From Rhynchopus sp. YZ270_cl-10 (lineage: Eukaryota > Euglenozoa > Diplonemea > Diplonemida > Diplonemidae), in contig OZ037916.1 of the NCBI GenBank assembly GCA_964035575.1, forward strand, positions 1,116,001 to 1,180,000: a stretch of 64,000 bases of DNA. Reading direction: 5' to 3'. Every line of letters begins with the position of its first letter. The first letter of the stretch is position 1. The translations under genes and the position numbers were made by a program. Of this stretch, positions 32,813-43,375 are shown piece after piece. The notes under the pieces were generated by a model, which saw nothing but the letters and a program-made list of their open reading frames with translations, did no database searches and was not told the origin of the DNA.

Positions 32813-34081
32813 ATGGGTGGCCTAGGGGCTATAACATGCCATGCTGCAATCATGGACCCATACTCAGCGGATATGGAGCTGTTCGACTGCTTTGTGAAGG
32901 GCGAGTCTTCACGCGAGGCTGCGTCGCGGTTCAAACGCATTAAGTACGGCCTGGACACACAGGACCAGCTTGTGGAGGACGACGTGAACGACCACTACAG
33001 GATGTTCCACTACCTCATCTACTACCTGCAGAGGCCGCACTTCTTCATCCAATCCTGCCCTGTCCCCTTGGCGAGAGAAGTTCGGATGACCCTTCTAGCC
33101 AGATACTTCTCCCTTGATACCCAGGTCTGCTCCGATCTCTATGGAAAGAAACCGAAGGAACTGCGTTCCCGCACATTGTCCGACCGCTATCAGGTTGAAA
33201 ACGTGAAGTTAATATACAAGCAAATCATCAAAGAGCAGGCATCAGGGATGCCAGATGACACACCACTGCAGCCCACGTCGTCTTCAGCAGAGAATAGACC
33301 GCTTGAGGTGCTTATTATACATCACTTTAAGCTGCCGAAGGTCCTCGCGGAGACGTACGCTGTGTTGTGTTTTTCGATTCGCTGGAATTTTTCTATTGAA
33401 AAATTCCGTAAGGTTCCTGCACTCCGCTCTTGGGATAACCTCCAGACCGTCACCGCGACTGTAATGCAACAATTCTGCGAAAACCACGCAAACATCTCCC
33501 AGCCCCTCGAAGACGCGCTCCGCCACGTCAAAGAAACCCTCAAGGACAGCGTTCTCGACAGCTATTGCGAGAACATCTTGCTGTCCTTAGTTCCCCCAGG
33601 GCCTCGCTCTGCCGCTTTACCCCCTAAAGCCACTAAAATGGTACGCTCTTTGGTAAGCAGCCTCATCTCCTTTGCTGCAAATTTAGGCAACAAACTGAGT
33701 TCGATTTTTGCGGTCTGCGAATCCATTATCGAAGAGTCGAAGCTATTAGAACAGCACCACAGACATGGGGGGATTGCTTTTATGGAGGCAGCTGCGGGGG
33801 CGTCATTGCCGGATAGACCGAACAAGAAGGGCAAGGTGATGACTGCTGATGTGAAAGGTGCATGGTTCAAAGTACTACGCACCGTGCTCGTCGTAGTAGG
33901 TTTCATGGACTCCCAAGGCGCGCAAGATGTGAATCTCTTCGGCCTAAACGACCCCTCAGCAGCAGACCCCTCCCTCCGCCCCGCCTCTGCCGCCATCCGA
34001 CGAAGGTCCTTCGGTGACGTCAGTGTCGTCAGCAGCTCCATGGCAACCACCAGCGCACAACCACAACCTCCACCAGCATAA
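32813..34081 (+). CDS. FIBP-family protein (FGF1 intracellular-binding protein homologue)
   Basis: 422 aa from the ATG at 32813, or 409 aa from MDPYSADMEL at 32852; neither can be excluded. The N-terminal half matches FIBP in order and spacing: ELFDCFVKGESSREAASRF, VNDHYRMFHYLIYYLQRP, REVRMTLLARYFSLDTQV, LYGKKPKELR and a conserved SDRYQVENVKLIYKQI. Human FIBP is about 360 aa; the extra length here is mainly a Ser/Ala/Pro-rich C-terminal tail. FIBP is intracellular and of unclear biochemical role; in animals it binds acidic FGF, which cannot be its job in a protist. No signal peptide or membrane segment, no intron. Confidence 0.85.
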   Translation: MGGLGAITCHAAIMDPYSADMELFDCFVKGESSREAASRFKRIKYGLDTQDQLVEDDVNDHYRMFHYLIYYLQRPHFFIQSCPVPLAREVRMTLLARYFSLDTQVCSDLYGKKPKELRSRTLSDRYQVENVKLIYKQIIKEQASGMPDDTPLQPTSSSAENRPLEVLIIHHFKLPKVLAETYAVLCFSIRWNFSIEKFRKVPALRSWDNLQTVTATVMQQFCENHANISQPLEDALRHVKETLKDSVLDSYCENILLSLVPPGPRSAALPPKATKMVRSLVSSLISFAANLGNKLSSIFAVCESIIEESKLLEQHHRHGGIAFMEAAAGASLPDRPNKKGKVMTADVKGAWFKVLRTVLVVVGFMDSQGAQDVNLFGLNDPSAADPSLRPASAAIRRRSFGDVSVVSSSMATTSAQPQPPPA

Positions 34082-34700
34082 TTTTTTTTTATATCCCATA
34101 GATTTTTAGGGGAACTCTAAGAGAAATAAAGCACCAAAATTTACAAAAAAAAACCCCCCTTTTTAGTTTTTCAGTGGAGTCAGGTTTGGGGTTTTAGGGT
34201 GTTTTTTTTCCCCCTCTTTTTGGTGTCCGAAAGTCCTTTGTCGGGAATCGGTTTTTTTTTTTTGGCACTTTCAGGAATACCAAAATCCTTTTGAGAGAGA
34301 AAGAAAAAAAAACGCAACTTTTCATGCATCATCTCCACCTCCTTCTGTCCCTACCTACTATCTGGCGAAACAGCAGTCAAGGGAACGGACTTGAAACTGT
34401 CAGCGGGGAAAGAAGACCCTGTTGAGTTTGACTCATATGTCTGACTTTGTGCAGTGACATGAGAGGTGTAGTTATAGGTGGGAGGCTTCAACAATGAAAT
34501 CACTACTCTTATCGTCGCTTTACTTATCCAATGATGGGGAGAGTGACATTTCTGTTCAACGGATGAAGCCGGAGGTGACAGAAAAATACAGGGATAACTG
34601 GCTTGTGGCAGCCAATGGGGTAGTACGAGAGGAACTCCCATTTCTAGTCCCTGGTATGCAGCTGGGGCAATCACATCTGTTATGCCAGGAAAGAAGACCC
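34082..34700. other. Spacer
   Basis: No gene; T- and A-runs. A short ATG-led open frame (34494 onward) runs into the receptor gene in frame but reads as leader sequence. Confidence 0.45.
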
Positions 34701-34759
34701 ACCTCTCTCCCTCTCCCTCTATTCATCTCTCTCTATCCTCTTTTACCATCCCCCCTCAG
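34701..34759 (+). promoter_or_regulatory. Pyrimidine tract ending in AG, one base before receptor ATG
   Basis: C/T-rich run (CTCTCTCCCTCTCCCTC ...) ending CCCCCCTCAG at 34759; the ATG starts at 34761. Acceptor-like. It supports the 34761 start over the in-frame ATG at 34494. Confidence 0.45.
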
Positions 34760-34760
34760 A

Positions 34761-36958
34761 ATGTCCCCTCCCGAAGATGACGATGGGCATTCATTCGACG
34801 GTGTCGCAGCCGAAGCACGCTTCGACGACGCCGACCAAGAGAACAGCACCGAAAGCAAATACGGGGTGTCCCGCAACCTTGTCCCCCTTAAGGTTGTTAT
34901 GACGGTCTCCTTCGCGCTTGTCATGGTGGTGTGTTCGACCTGCTGTATTGTTGTGACGATGAATTTCTTTTCGCAATCCGCGACGGCACGGAATACTGAG
35001 CTGGGCACCGCTGTGGCGACACGCACTGCGACTGGGATCAACCACAACCTGAACCTCCCTCTTACCAAGCTCGAATCGTGGATGCAGATCTGGCGGTACG
35101 AACACGAACGGAACGGCGTGGTGTACACCTCAACATCTACCCTCACCAACGACGACGTTCTCTATTGGGAAGAAATGGTTCTCGACAGCTTCGCCTGGGG
35201 CAGATCCCATGCTGTCATCTCCCATGTAGGTTTATGTACCGCATCGGGCGCCTACCTTCATGCTACGCAAGATACTGCGCTATCCACAACAACGATTCGT
35301 CTCTCCCGCCCTCCCCTTGAAGATACAGAGGTAATGTACGATGGTGCACTGCAAAAGCAGTATGAATACAGCCCTGCAGGGAACTATAGTTGTCGTGACG
35401 CAGTGTTTTTTCAGGATGTGTTGGCGTCGTTGACGTCGCCACTCTTTGAGCCGACCATGGTGCAGATCAAACCTGGGCCCGAAAAGGATGGACAGCATGT
35501 ACAATACACTACGGCGATGGTTGTGCCCGGTGCTAAAGGAATGGAGGTGCTCGCAGTGGCGTATATGGCGTACGATGTGGCGGTGATCCCTGCCTTTGTG
35601 GAGAGGATTGCGAAGTCGACGGAGGGGTTGGTCATCTCAGTGGTGCATGCGGACAGAACGCTGCTGGCGGTGAGTGCGTCTCCAGGGGAGGCGTTGGAAG
35701 GGACGGCAGAGGAGATGTGCTGCCATGTGTTGTCGGGGACAAGAGTCACAGCGCCGGTGCCGCTGGCGATGCTTAACATTAATGTGTGTGTCAACATCCT
35801 GTCGGACGGGAAGAAGGATATGGATGAAGTGCTCGAGGTGGCGCTGCTCGCCTCCTGTGGTGTCTTTGCAGCCTTCGTTGCGTTCTGTTTTGTGTTCTCT
35901 CATGTGCTCTTCCTCCCGTTGAAGGATGTGCGCAACAGGTTGTTGGCAATAGCCCGCATCGAGATCCCCTCTCCTGCAAGAGGTAGTATGTTCGTTGAGG
36001 TCAACGCTTTGCAGGTATGTTTCTGGGGGGTTTTTTTTTGTCTCAAAATAAAAATCCCAAACAGAGTTCGTGTAACACCCTCGCGGAGCATGTCCAGCAG
36101 CTGATTCCGTTCTTGCCTGACTCTACTCACGTTGCACCTGAGGAGGCAACTGCGGCAGGACCACATCACGGTGTGTCGTTGCAGCGTCAGGGGCGTGTAC
36201 TCGATAGGAGCAAAGGGATGCGGCAGCTGACCAGACGCAACGTCTCCGTGGTGGTGCTTGGCTACGACGAGCTTGACACCCTCGCTGCGCACGGCGAGAC
36301 GGAGACTGTGATGCACGCACACCTTGCATGGTTCTCGCAGCTCGTCGCCGAAGCGCACCGTGCCTCCGGCCTCATCCACCGCACACTCGAGATGACCGTC
36401 TCCGTCAAATTCAATTCTACGGGACGCTCCGGAGGACACCAACGCCTTGCTGCGCAGTACATCACCACTTGCCTACAGCTTTGGTCGGACCTGGATGTCA
36501 CCATCGGGGCTTCTTCTGGCCACGCTGCAGTCGGCTGTCTCGGTGGGTACAACCGCCTGGGCTACGTAGTGTTGGGCCGTGTGCTGGAGGAGGCGGAGGT
36601 GATGCGTCACCTCTGCCCGCTGAGGAGGTGTCAGTCCCTGGTGATGCGCTCTGTTGCGATCTACGCTGGGTCGGCGCGGGCGATCGACCGGGTGTGCTTT
36701 GGGATGGAGACAACCTATTCGACAGTGTTCGAGATCTTCGCAAGCACCACGGCAGCTGGTGTGGACGCAGCGTACCTGGAGATGTGGGATATGCTTTTAG
36801 ACGACCGTCCCTGCGAAAGCGCGCAGGCGTTGAAATTCATTGCGCATGACCTCGACGCAGGGGTGAAAAGCGCTGTCTGCCTAGCAGACCGCATCAGTGC
36901 TGCTCAAGACACACGCACCCTCGGAACCCACATCCACCAAGGAGTGGCGACTGAGTGA
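34761..36958 (+). CDS. Two-pass receptor with degenerate class III cyclase domain, 2 exons
   Basis: Exons 34761-36014 and 36065-36958 (phase 0) give 715 aa. An acidic N-terminus is followed by TM1 at about residues 42-67 (VVMTVSFALVMVVCSTCCIVV), an outside region of ~285 residues resembling the sensor domain of Cache-type receptors in layout, and TM2 at about 353-380 (VALLASCGVFAAFVAFCFVF). The cytoplasmic part contains a cyclase homology domain: VSVVVLGYDELDTL for the first strand and VTIGASSGHAAVGCLGGYNRLGYVVLGRVLEEAEVM for the IGxxxG...GDxVNxAxR block. The second metal Asp region and the catalytic Asn/Arg pair are not recognisable, so it is probably a non-catalytic cyclase homologue. The 50-bp intron has GTATGT and AACAG ends. 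Role in signalling is inference. Confidence 0.75.
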
Positions 36959-38072
36959 AAAAAGGGGAATAATGAGCGTGTGAAGAGAATAGCCGGTTTT
37001 ATTATAAGGGTCAAAAATCGCGAAGGTTTTTTACAAAACGAAGTTCTCAATTTGCACCAAAAAAAGGGGGGGTGGGTGGAGTAGGGTTTTTTTCTAAAGG
37101 GTGGCTCAAGTATGTCTCAGTCTCGTCAACTTTTCTTTCGTTTTTTTTGCGCGTTCAAATGAAATTTGTTTTGCAAAAATGCTGGGGTTTTTGGGGAGAG
37201 AGAAGGTAAAATATCAAAGGGCTGCTGAATGGAGTCGTATTGGAGCTTAATTTAATAGCTGATTTTACGCCTGTTTCCCCCCCTTTTTGCAGAAGATGTT
37301 TCAGGGGGGAAAAGGGCACAAAGAAGGGACAGGAAATAGTCCGTCTTTCCAAGTTATTTCACATCTTTTCATCCCAATCCACAAAAAAAGAGCGAGGCTG
37401 GGTAATTCACATCTCGCACACTAGCTGCGTTCAACGAAAAAATAATCTTTACTTTCCTAGTTGTGATATCAAGATCAGGTGGCGACCGTAAAAGTCCGGT
37501 TTGCTTGTTTTCTTTTCCACTTGTCATATTATCCTGAAGCCAGATGCAATTCAAAGATTTTTCCTTCAGACCTGTGTGCATGAGAGGCACATTTCATATT
37601 GCGAGTTTGTCATTTCTCTTTGTCTTCCTTTTTTTTTTCCAGACAGGGTTCCTCTCGGCTGCCCTTGTCGTCAGACAGGACCGCTGATGTTTGGTCATAA
37701 ACGGAACCCTTTGCTGCACTTCAACCACTTTCCTTTCAACACTCAGTTCAAATTTCCATTTTGTCTTCTTCCTTTTTTTTTTTTTGACTTTTTAAAACCG
37801 TGTTCTAGCTCCCCCAGGGTTTCCTGGGTGAAAAACAAAATAACTTTGTGCACGTTTAGGAAAGGCAACTTCCTATTAAGCCCGCCGACTCCATCCCCCT
37901 ATTTGGAGCTTCCAGGACCGTACATTGCCCCGTTCCCTAAAAAGGAATGGTAAGTTTTTTTTTTCTCCAAAATAACGAAACTTCCGTTAGTACAAAAGGC
38001 TTCGGCAGGCATTGAGTACAGACCTTTATGCTGGTAGGTGTGATTGTCGATACTACAATGATTTTTTATGGG

Positions 38073-38120
38073 TAAGGTGACTAAGCACGAGAGGCTTAGG
38101 ATCATCTTATAAACTTTTCT
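38073..38120 (+). repeat. Type I hairpin module, near-consensus
   Basis: AAGGTGACTAAGCACGAGAGG then CTTAGGATCATCTTATAAAC and TTTTCTTTTTT. Identical over its core to the copy at 53834, 15.8 kb away. Confidence 0.85.
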
Positions 38121-38220
38121 TTTTTTTCTCTTGCTGATGCAGTGAAGGTAACCAATCCGTTCATCTCTCCTAGGGTTTAGCCGCCCTATGTCAAAAGGCA
38201 AGCTTTTTTGTTTGTTTCAT

Positions 38221-38272
38221 GGGATAACTAAGCAACGAGAGGCTTAGGTTCATCTGATAAGCTTTTCCTTTG
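38221..38272 (+). repeat. Type I hairpin module
   Basis: GGGATAACTAAGCAACGAGAGG then CTTAGGTTCATCTGATAAGC. One extra loop base; 100 bp after the previous copy. Confidence 0.75.
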
Positions 38273-38924
38273 TTTCATGTACCCTGCGTCACCGCCAGTG
38301 TAGAAGAGGCAAGGGTGCTGTACACTTTTCAGCATCCCTTTGTGTCTTGAGTGGTTTGCAGTGTGCATGATGTACATTCTATTCATCTTACAATTTTGCA
38401 TACAGGTGCCATCCACCTGATTTTTGATATTTTTTTGGTGAAGTTTGGGGGTCTTAAATACTACCAAATTTCAAGCAAAATCAGGTGAGTTGTAATACAA
38501 TGTGACTCTAAGAGGCGGGAGTCACAAAAAGAAATAGTTGTTTCCACACATTTATTTGCCTTTTTTAGGGGTGAAGAAAATGATGTGCGCTCTGTTTTGT
38601 TGTCTTTTTTTTTGTTCTGTTTGGTTTATGTTACGTTTGTTCTGTGATGGTGTTGTATCTTGACATATCAGCTGTTCGTTTTATTTACTTCATTGTTTTT
38701 GTGTGAGTTTGACTTCCTTTCAGCAGAAGACTTTTCTGTAGTTTTGAACGAAAAACAAAACAAAACAAAAGTACATCACATACTTTGAATCGCCTTATCT
38801 GAGCCGGCTTTATCTAAGCTAAATTTGCGGAGACACTAAAAAAGGTAAAACAATATTATCCTATTTTCCCTTCATCCCCAAAGGCACCTTATGGAATTTC
38901 ACGCAGACGATGTGCGATAGAGTA

Positions 38925-39050
38925 GCACATATCAGATGCAAACCACGAAATGTAGGACATTGCATGGTCGGGGTCCACCCCCGGTACACTGGTCATATAC
39001 CAAACACTGTCCACGAGCGGGCTGTTGTATTTAAAGTCAACTTTCTTCAA
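38925..39050 (+). repeat. Type II module upstream of small unknown gene
   Basis: TATCAGATG, AACCACGAAATGTAGG, GCATGGTCGGGGTCCACCCC, GGTACACTGGTCAT, CACTGTCCACGAGCGGGC and AAAGTCAACTTTCTTC, ending 80 bp before the ATG. A near-complete copy. Confidence 0.8.
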
Positions 39051-39129
39051 CACCGTGCTCTCCCCTCCACCACCACCACCACCTCCACCACACCCCCTAC
39101 AGCACCACGACACACACCACCCTACCACA

Positions 39130-39489
39130 ATGAGCGCCCCCGCCTACTGCAACTCCTCGCAGCTGTCCGACGGAGACAGAGAGCACCTTGAGAGCCAGAT
39201 CTGCCTCTTCGTCAAGAGAGACCACGCCAAGGCAGGCCTGGCCGCACCTCTCGACCACAAGCGCATCACCCTCGGCATGAACGCTGAAACCGTCAAACTC
39301 GGAGGCAAAGACGGACTCAAGCTTGCCGTCAACGGCAGCATGCCTGTTGCCGCTGGCCTCAGTGGGACTGGAGACGCCTTCGAAATGGCCTTCTCATGCC
39401 AAAAGAAGGGAACCGACATCTGGGACTGGGAAATGCGTCTGGACAGCTTCAAGAAGGTTGACGCTGGATTCTCTGGAGAGAAGATGTGA
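39130..39489 (+). CDS. Small conserved-looking protein of unknown function
   Basis: 119 aa, intronless, GC-rich coding. Starts MSAPAYCNSSQLSDGDREHL and ends KVDAGFSGEKM. Mixed alpha/beta composition with three cysteines and WDWEM near the C-terminus; no signal peptide, membrane span or motif I recognise. The ATG (CCACAATGAG) follows a CACCACC-rich leader. Coding reality rests on length, codon bias against the AT-rich flanks and the clean start context. Confidence 0.65.
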   Translation: MSAPAYCNSSQLSDGDREHLESQICLFVKRDHAKAGLAAPLDHKRITLGMNAETVKLGGKDGLKLAVNGSMPVAAGLSGTGDAFEMAFSCQKKGTDIWDWEMRLDSFKKVDAGFSGEKM

Positions 39490-39710
39490 GAAGGGGAGAA
39501 TATATGAAAGAGGGTGGTGGAAAGGGGGGATTGCAGAAGGCAAAACCCCCGAGGGGTAGGGCGGGGTTTTGTTTGCAAAATATACAAACGAGAGAAAAAA
39601 AAAAGTGACTCCTTCCTTTATTTGTGATGTGAGTAGCACCCCCCTTTCCACCACACAAAAAAAGAAGAAAATATGTCTTACGGAAAGAGAGAGAAGAAGG
39701 GGGAAAAATA

Positions 39711-39762
39711 TAGTATAGTGGAGTTCATCCTCGGGTGTCGACACTAATACAACCAAGTTTTC
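39711..39762 (+). repeat. Type VI conserved motif
   Basis: TAGTGGAGTTCATCCTCGGG then TGTCGACACTAATACAACC and AAGTTTTCAAA. Nearly identical copies at 51770-51818 and 58478-58527 and a diverged one at 52820-52863. The middle can fold as GTGT/ACAC. Confidence 0.7.
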
Positions 39763-40685
39763 AAAAAAAAAAAAGTGAGATTCGAGCGTAGTTGGGGGGG
39801 CCTATCCTTGTCCTGTGGATTTTGTACCTCGCACTATGACAAACAACAAAAAATTCAAAAAAAAGCAAAAAAAAATTCAAAAAAAAAACTGTCCAGTTCC
39901 CAATTCCTCACATTTCCCCCTTTTTGTAGGTGTTTTTGTGTTCCTCTATCGCACAATGTACCATTTTTTTTTTTTTTTTTTTTTGTGTTTTTTTTCTTTC
40001 ATTTATTCTTCGTGAGGTAAGTTGTTTCTTTTGTACGTTTTCGATTAAAGTAAAACACCCTACGGCCTCTCTTCACGTCGTCTTTTTTTTAGGGAACCTG
40101 TTTTTTTTCTCTCTTTTTGTTTTCCCTTTAGCAAAGCAAAACAAAAAACCTTAGAAAATTGGACACGGAAAAAAAGTCCTCTCCTCTCCACATTTTTTTC
40201 TCTTCCAACAACCCCCTTTTTTTTTTGCAAAACCGAATCTCTGAGATGCTGTACGACAACGATTCTGATCCAAAAGGTGGCTCATCCTAACTTTTTTCTT
40301 CTTGGGTGCAGCGAACTGCAGTACCTGTAAGCTCACAACTCTTCAACGGAAGGTGGGTCAGCCGCCCCACTCGTCCTTGTCTCTCTCCCGCCTCGCTACC
40401 CCTCTCGCCTTCGACCGTTTCTCTATCCTTCTCGCTTCGTCGTCCCAGTCGTGTTCCCTTTCCAACTCTTCTATTGTAGTTTGTAGAACATACTATTCGC
40501 CAGGTACCCCTGGTACCTCAACCACCCCCTGTTTTCTCTTTGTTTCCCGGTGGATTTATCCACCGCCCCCACCCTCTGCGTGTGTTGCCTGCAACACACA
40601 CAGCAGGTCGTTCGACGCCGCTGTGGTAATTTTAGTTGGTATTTGTTGTACATATTTTGTACATACCTGAGGGGCCGTAGGTCTA

Positions 40686-40785
40686 CTTAGGTTGTTTCCT
40701 TTTACATCTTCTGTTGTTGGCCGCATGGTACTGCTTTCATCCAGCTGTGTGTCAGAGGTGCCTACATTAATAACTTCACTTTGTT
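40686..40785 (+). repeat. Type III module upstream of FEN1
   Basis: TTAGGTTGTTTCC, TTTTACATCTTCTGTTG, GGCCGCATGGTA, CTTTCATCCAGCTG, GTCAGAGGTGCC and TACATTAATAACTTCACTTTG; shorter in the middle than the copies at 6588 and 53721. Ends 98 bp before the ATG. Confidence 0.7.
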
Positions 40786-40882
40786 CTTTGTTTTCATTAT
40801 TTCCAAGATCCTGGTAACACAGTGCAAACCCTTTACCCTAGCTGCACCATAGCTAACCAAACAACACAGAGACAAAACCACC

Positions 40883-42093
40883 ATGGGAATCCAAGGTCTT
40901 ACCAAGCTTCTCACAGAGAAGGCACCGGGATGTCTGAAGGAGTCGAACATCAAGGCATACGCTGGACGTGTCATTGCGGTCGACGCGTCGATGAGCATCT
41001 ACCAGTTTATTATTGCGATGAAGATGGCGAGTGAGTCTGGTGTGACGGAGCTCTCCGATGCCCAGGGGCAGGTCACGTCGCACCTGCAGGGGATGTGGGG
41101 GCGGACCCTGCGGATGCTGGGTGAAGGGTTGCGGCCGGTGTATGTGTTTGACGGCGCACCCCCGGAGATGAAGCGGAAGGAGCTTGAGGAGCGGAAGGCA
41201 CGAGCTGCCGAAGCGCAGGCAGAGCTGAAGAGGGCAACAGAAGAGGGCGACGCCGAGCTCATTGAGAAGATGAGCAAGCGCACGGTGCGCGTCTCGAAGG
41301 AGCAGACCGAGGAGTGCAAGAAGCTCCTGCAGCTTATGGGTGTGCCCTGCATTGACGCCAAGACGGAGGCAGAGGCACAATGCGCCGAGCTTGTACGTGC
41401 CAAAAAGGCCTGGGCAGTCGGCACCGAAGACATGGACGCCCTCACCTTCGGATCGGCGATCCTGCTCCGTCATCTCTCCTACTCCGAGGCGAAGAAGCAG
41501 CCTATCCTCGAATTCCACCTGCGTGCCGTGCTCGAGTCGCTTGATATGAACATGGCGCAGTTTGTTGATATGTGCATTCTCCTCGGATGTGACTACTGCC
41601 CACGGATACCAGGAATCGGCCCGGTCAAAGCGTTTGAAGGCATCAAGAAACACAAAACGATTGACGCATTTCTCAAGACAATTGATAAGTATGGCTTCTT
41701 TTTACACACATCTCCACATCACCACACCACAGAACACGCCACCCCCTCCCCGATCCGTACCCCTTCGCCGAGGCTAGGGAGCTCTTCAAGCAGCCTGAGG
41801 TGCATGACGGTGCAGGCCTCAACGCAGGCTTCAAGGACCCCGATGAGGCTGGCCTGCTGCAGTTCCTTGTGGAGGAGAAGGGCTTCCAGCGTGAGCGTGT
41901 TATGACCGGTATTGCGAAGCTGCGCACAGCGCGTAAGGCAAAAGAGCAGAAGCGTCTTGACCAGTACTTCACCATTGCAGCACCTAACGCCGCTGCGAAG
42001 AACAAACGCAAGCTTGAGGAGGCGAAGAACTCTAAGAAAAACACCGCAAAGCTGCAGAAAGGAAACGGTGGCAAGCGTATTGTCAAACGTTGA
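40883..42093 (+). CDS. FEN1: Flap endonuclease 1, 2 exons
   Basis: Exons 40883-41688 and 41733-42093 join in phase 2 to 388 aa. MGIQGLTKLL start, DASMSIYQF and VYVFDGAPPEMKRKE (N-nuclease domain, metal-binding Asp), EAEAQCAEL and GTEDMDALTFG (I-nuclease acidic cluster), LGCDYCPRIPGIGPVKAFEGIK (helix-hairpin-helix with Asp). After the 44-bp intron, YPFAEARELFKQPEV restores the usual FEN1 sequence. The C-terminus has a PCNA-binding PIP box, QKRLDQYF, then a Lys-rich tail. It removes 5' flaps in Okazaki-fragment maturation and base-excision repair in the nucleus. All key acidic residues I can locate are present. Reading through the intron would put exon 2 out of frame, so splicing is needed. Confidence 0.95.
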
Positions 42094-42158
42094 GAGGGGA
42101 AAAGAAGAAGTATTCTCCTGTGATATAACGACGTCCTTATGGGTCTCTTTTTAAATTG

Positions 42159-42208
42159 TAAGGTGCCTAAGGAAGAGAGGATTAGGATCATCTTATAAAC
42201 TTTTCTTT
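42159..42208 (+). repeat. Type I hairpin module with changed inner stem
   Basis: AAGGTGCCTAAGGAAGAGAGG then ATTAGGATCATCTTATAAAC. The inner stem is now CCTAA/TTAGG: the arm sequence changed while pairing was kept. Confidence 0.75.
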
Positions 42209-42603
42209 TTTTTATTTTATTTTTGAAAGATTTTTTTGTGTGTTTCTCTTTTTAGATTTTGAGCAAAAAAAATAAAATACGCAACACAGGAGGGCGCAAA
42301 GGAGAAGATAATTTGAGGGGGTAAACAAAACAAAAAAAAAAATACGTCAGAAAAGTCCCCTTATTTGTCCCTTTTTTGGGGGGTGACATCGAGCACCTCG
42401 ATGGGGCAAAATATTGCAAAAACAAATGAGAAATGAACAGAGGTAAATCGGGTCAAGTCTCTCTGTATGGTTTTGTGTTATGTGCTTAGCTCAGGGGGCT
42501 ATACCCTTGGGCAGTGCTGCTGACCATGCATGGCTTTGTGCAGATATGCGCAAGAAAAAAAAAAAGAAAAGAAGCGGGTGCAATAAGGGGCACGCCTAAT
42601 GGT

Positions 42604-42721
42604 GGCAGTACTGTGATGGGAGCCTACGCACAATACATCAAAATACATCACAATACACGTGTATTGTGATGTGTTTTGATGTGTTTTGCGTATTCCAATG
42701 GGCTCCCATCACAATACTGCC
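42604..42721. repeat. 118-bp near-perfect palindrome
   Basis: Outer arms GGCAGTACTGTGATGGGAGCC against GGGCTCCCATCACAATACTGCC. Inner arms of about 28 bases are built from CAATACATCAAAATACATCA and its complement meeting at CACGTG. Probably a MITE or foldback insertion; no clear target duplication. Confidence 0.75.
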
Positions 42722-43375
42722 CAACATTAAGCATGAATGCAGGGCTGCTCGCATCACACGCTGTCCCCTTTTGATGCATCGTCATGGTCAATACGCACCT
42801 TCTTATCCCATTCCATTCCATCCCATCCCATCCCACCCCGGCAAATGGACAAACTGCGAGCACTCCGCTTTGCAAATACCATTTCTGTACAGAGCTGTTA
42901 TCCGTTTTGTTTTCGGAAACAGCGACTATGTTTGATATATAAAAAAAGGACATTTTTTCTCTCTGTTAGCTCTGTGTAGAATTGTGTTGACATCTTCAGC
43001 TTGTGTCTCAAATTTTCTCTTTTTCCTCGAAAGCAGAGAGGTGGAAGTTCGCGAACAGATTGCGAATTTACACTAAACGTCATATCAATATTGTGAACTC
43101 ACATTTGGGTATACGATGTTCTTCTTTGAGTTGCGAAACCTCCGTTGTCAACCTTGCTGCGAGGCCGATTTTTTTTTAAGCAAAGGTCCCACTGATCATC
43201 TTCTCTTTGATAAATTGTTGGAGTAGTGTAGTTGCCTCGGTTGTGTTGCCACAGTTTGTGCAATCTCCACTGTCTTTATTTTGCAAACTTTCGAACACCA
43301 CCACCACCACCACCACCACCCTACAGGACAGAAGCGGTGTTCTCCCCCACCTCCCATCACACCCCTCCCTACACA

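Larger units (their letters stand above)
36959..39129. other. Spacer with several hairpin modules
   Basis: No gene; ORFs are AT-rich and without family likeness. Type IV-like module at 37568-37602 (GTGTGCATGAGAGGCACATTTCAT), type I modules at 38073 and 38221, and a type II module at 38925. Confidence 0.55.
39490..40882. other. Spacer before FEN1 gene
   Basis: No gene. Type VI motif at 39711-39762, long T- and A-runs (39840-40015), C/T-rich tract (40370-40460), type III module at 40686-40785. Confidence 0.55.
42094..43375. other. Spacer after FEN1 gene
   Basis: No gene. Type I module at 42159-42208, a long palindrome at 42604-42721, a C/T- and A-rich stretch, and a CCACCACC-rich leader before the membrane protein. 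Confidence 0.55.
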
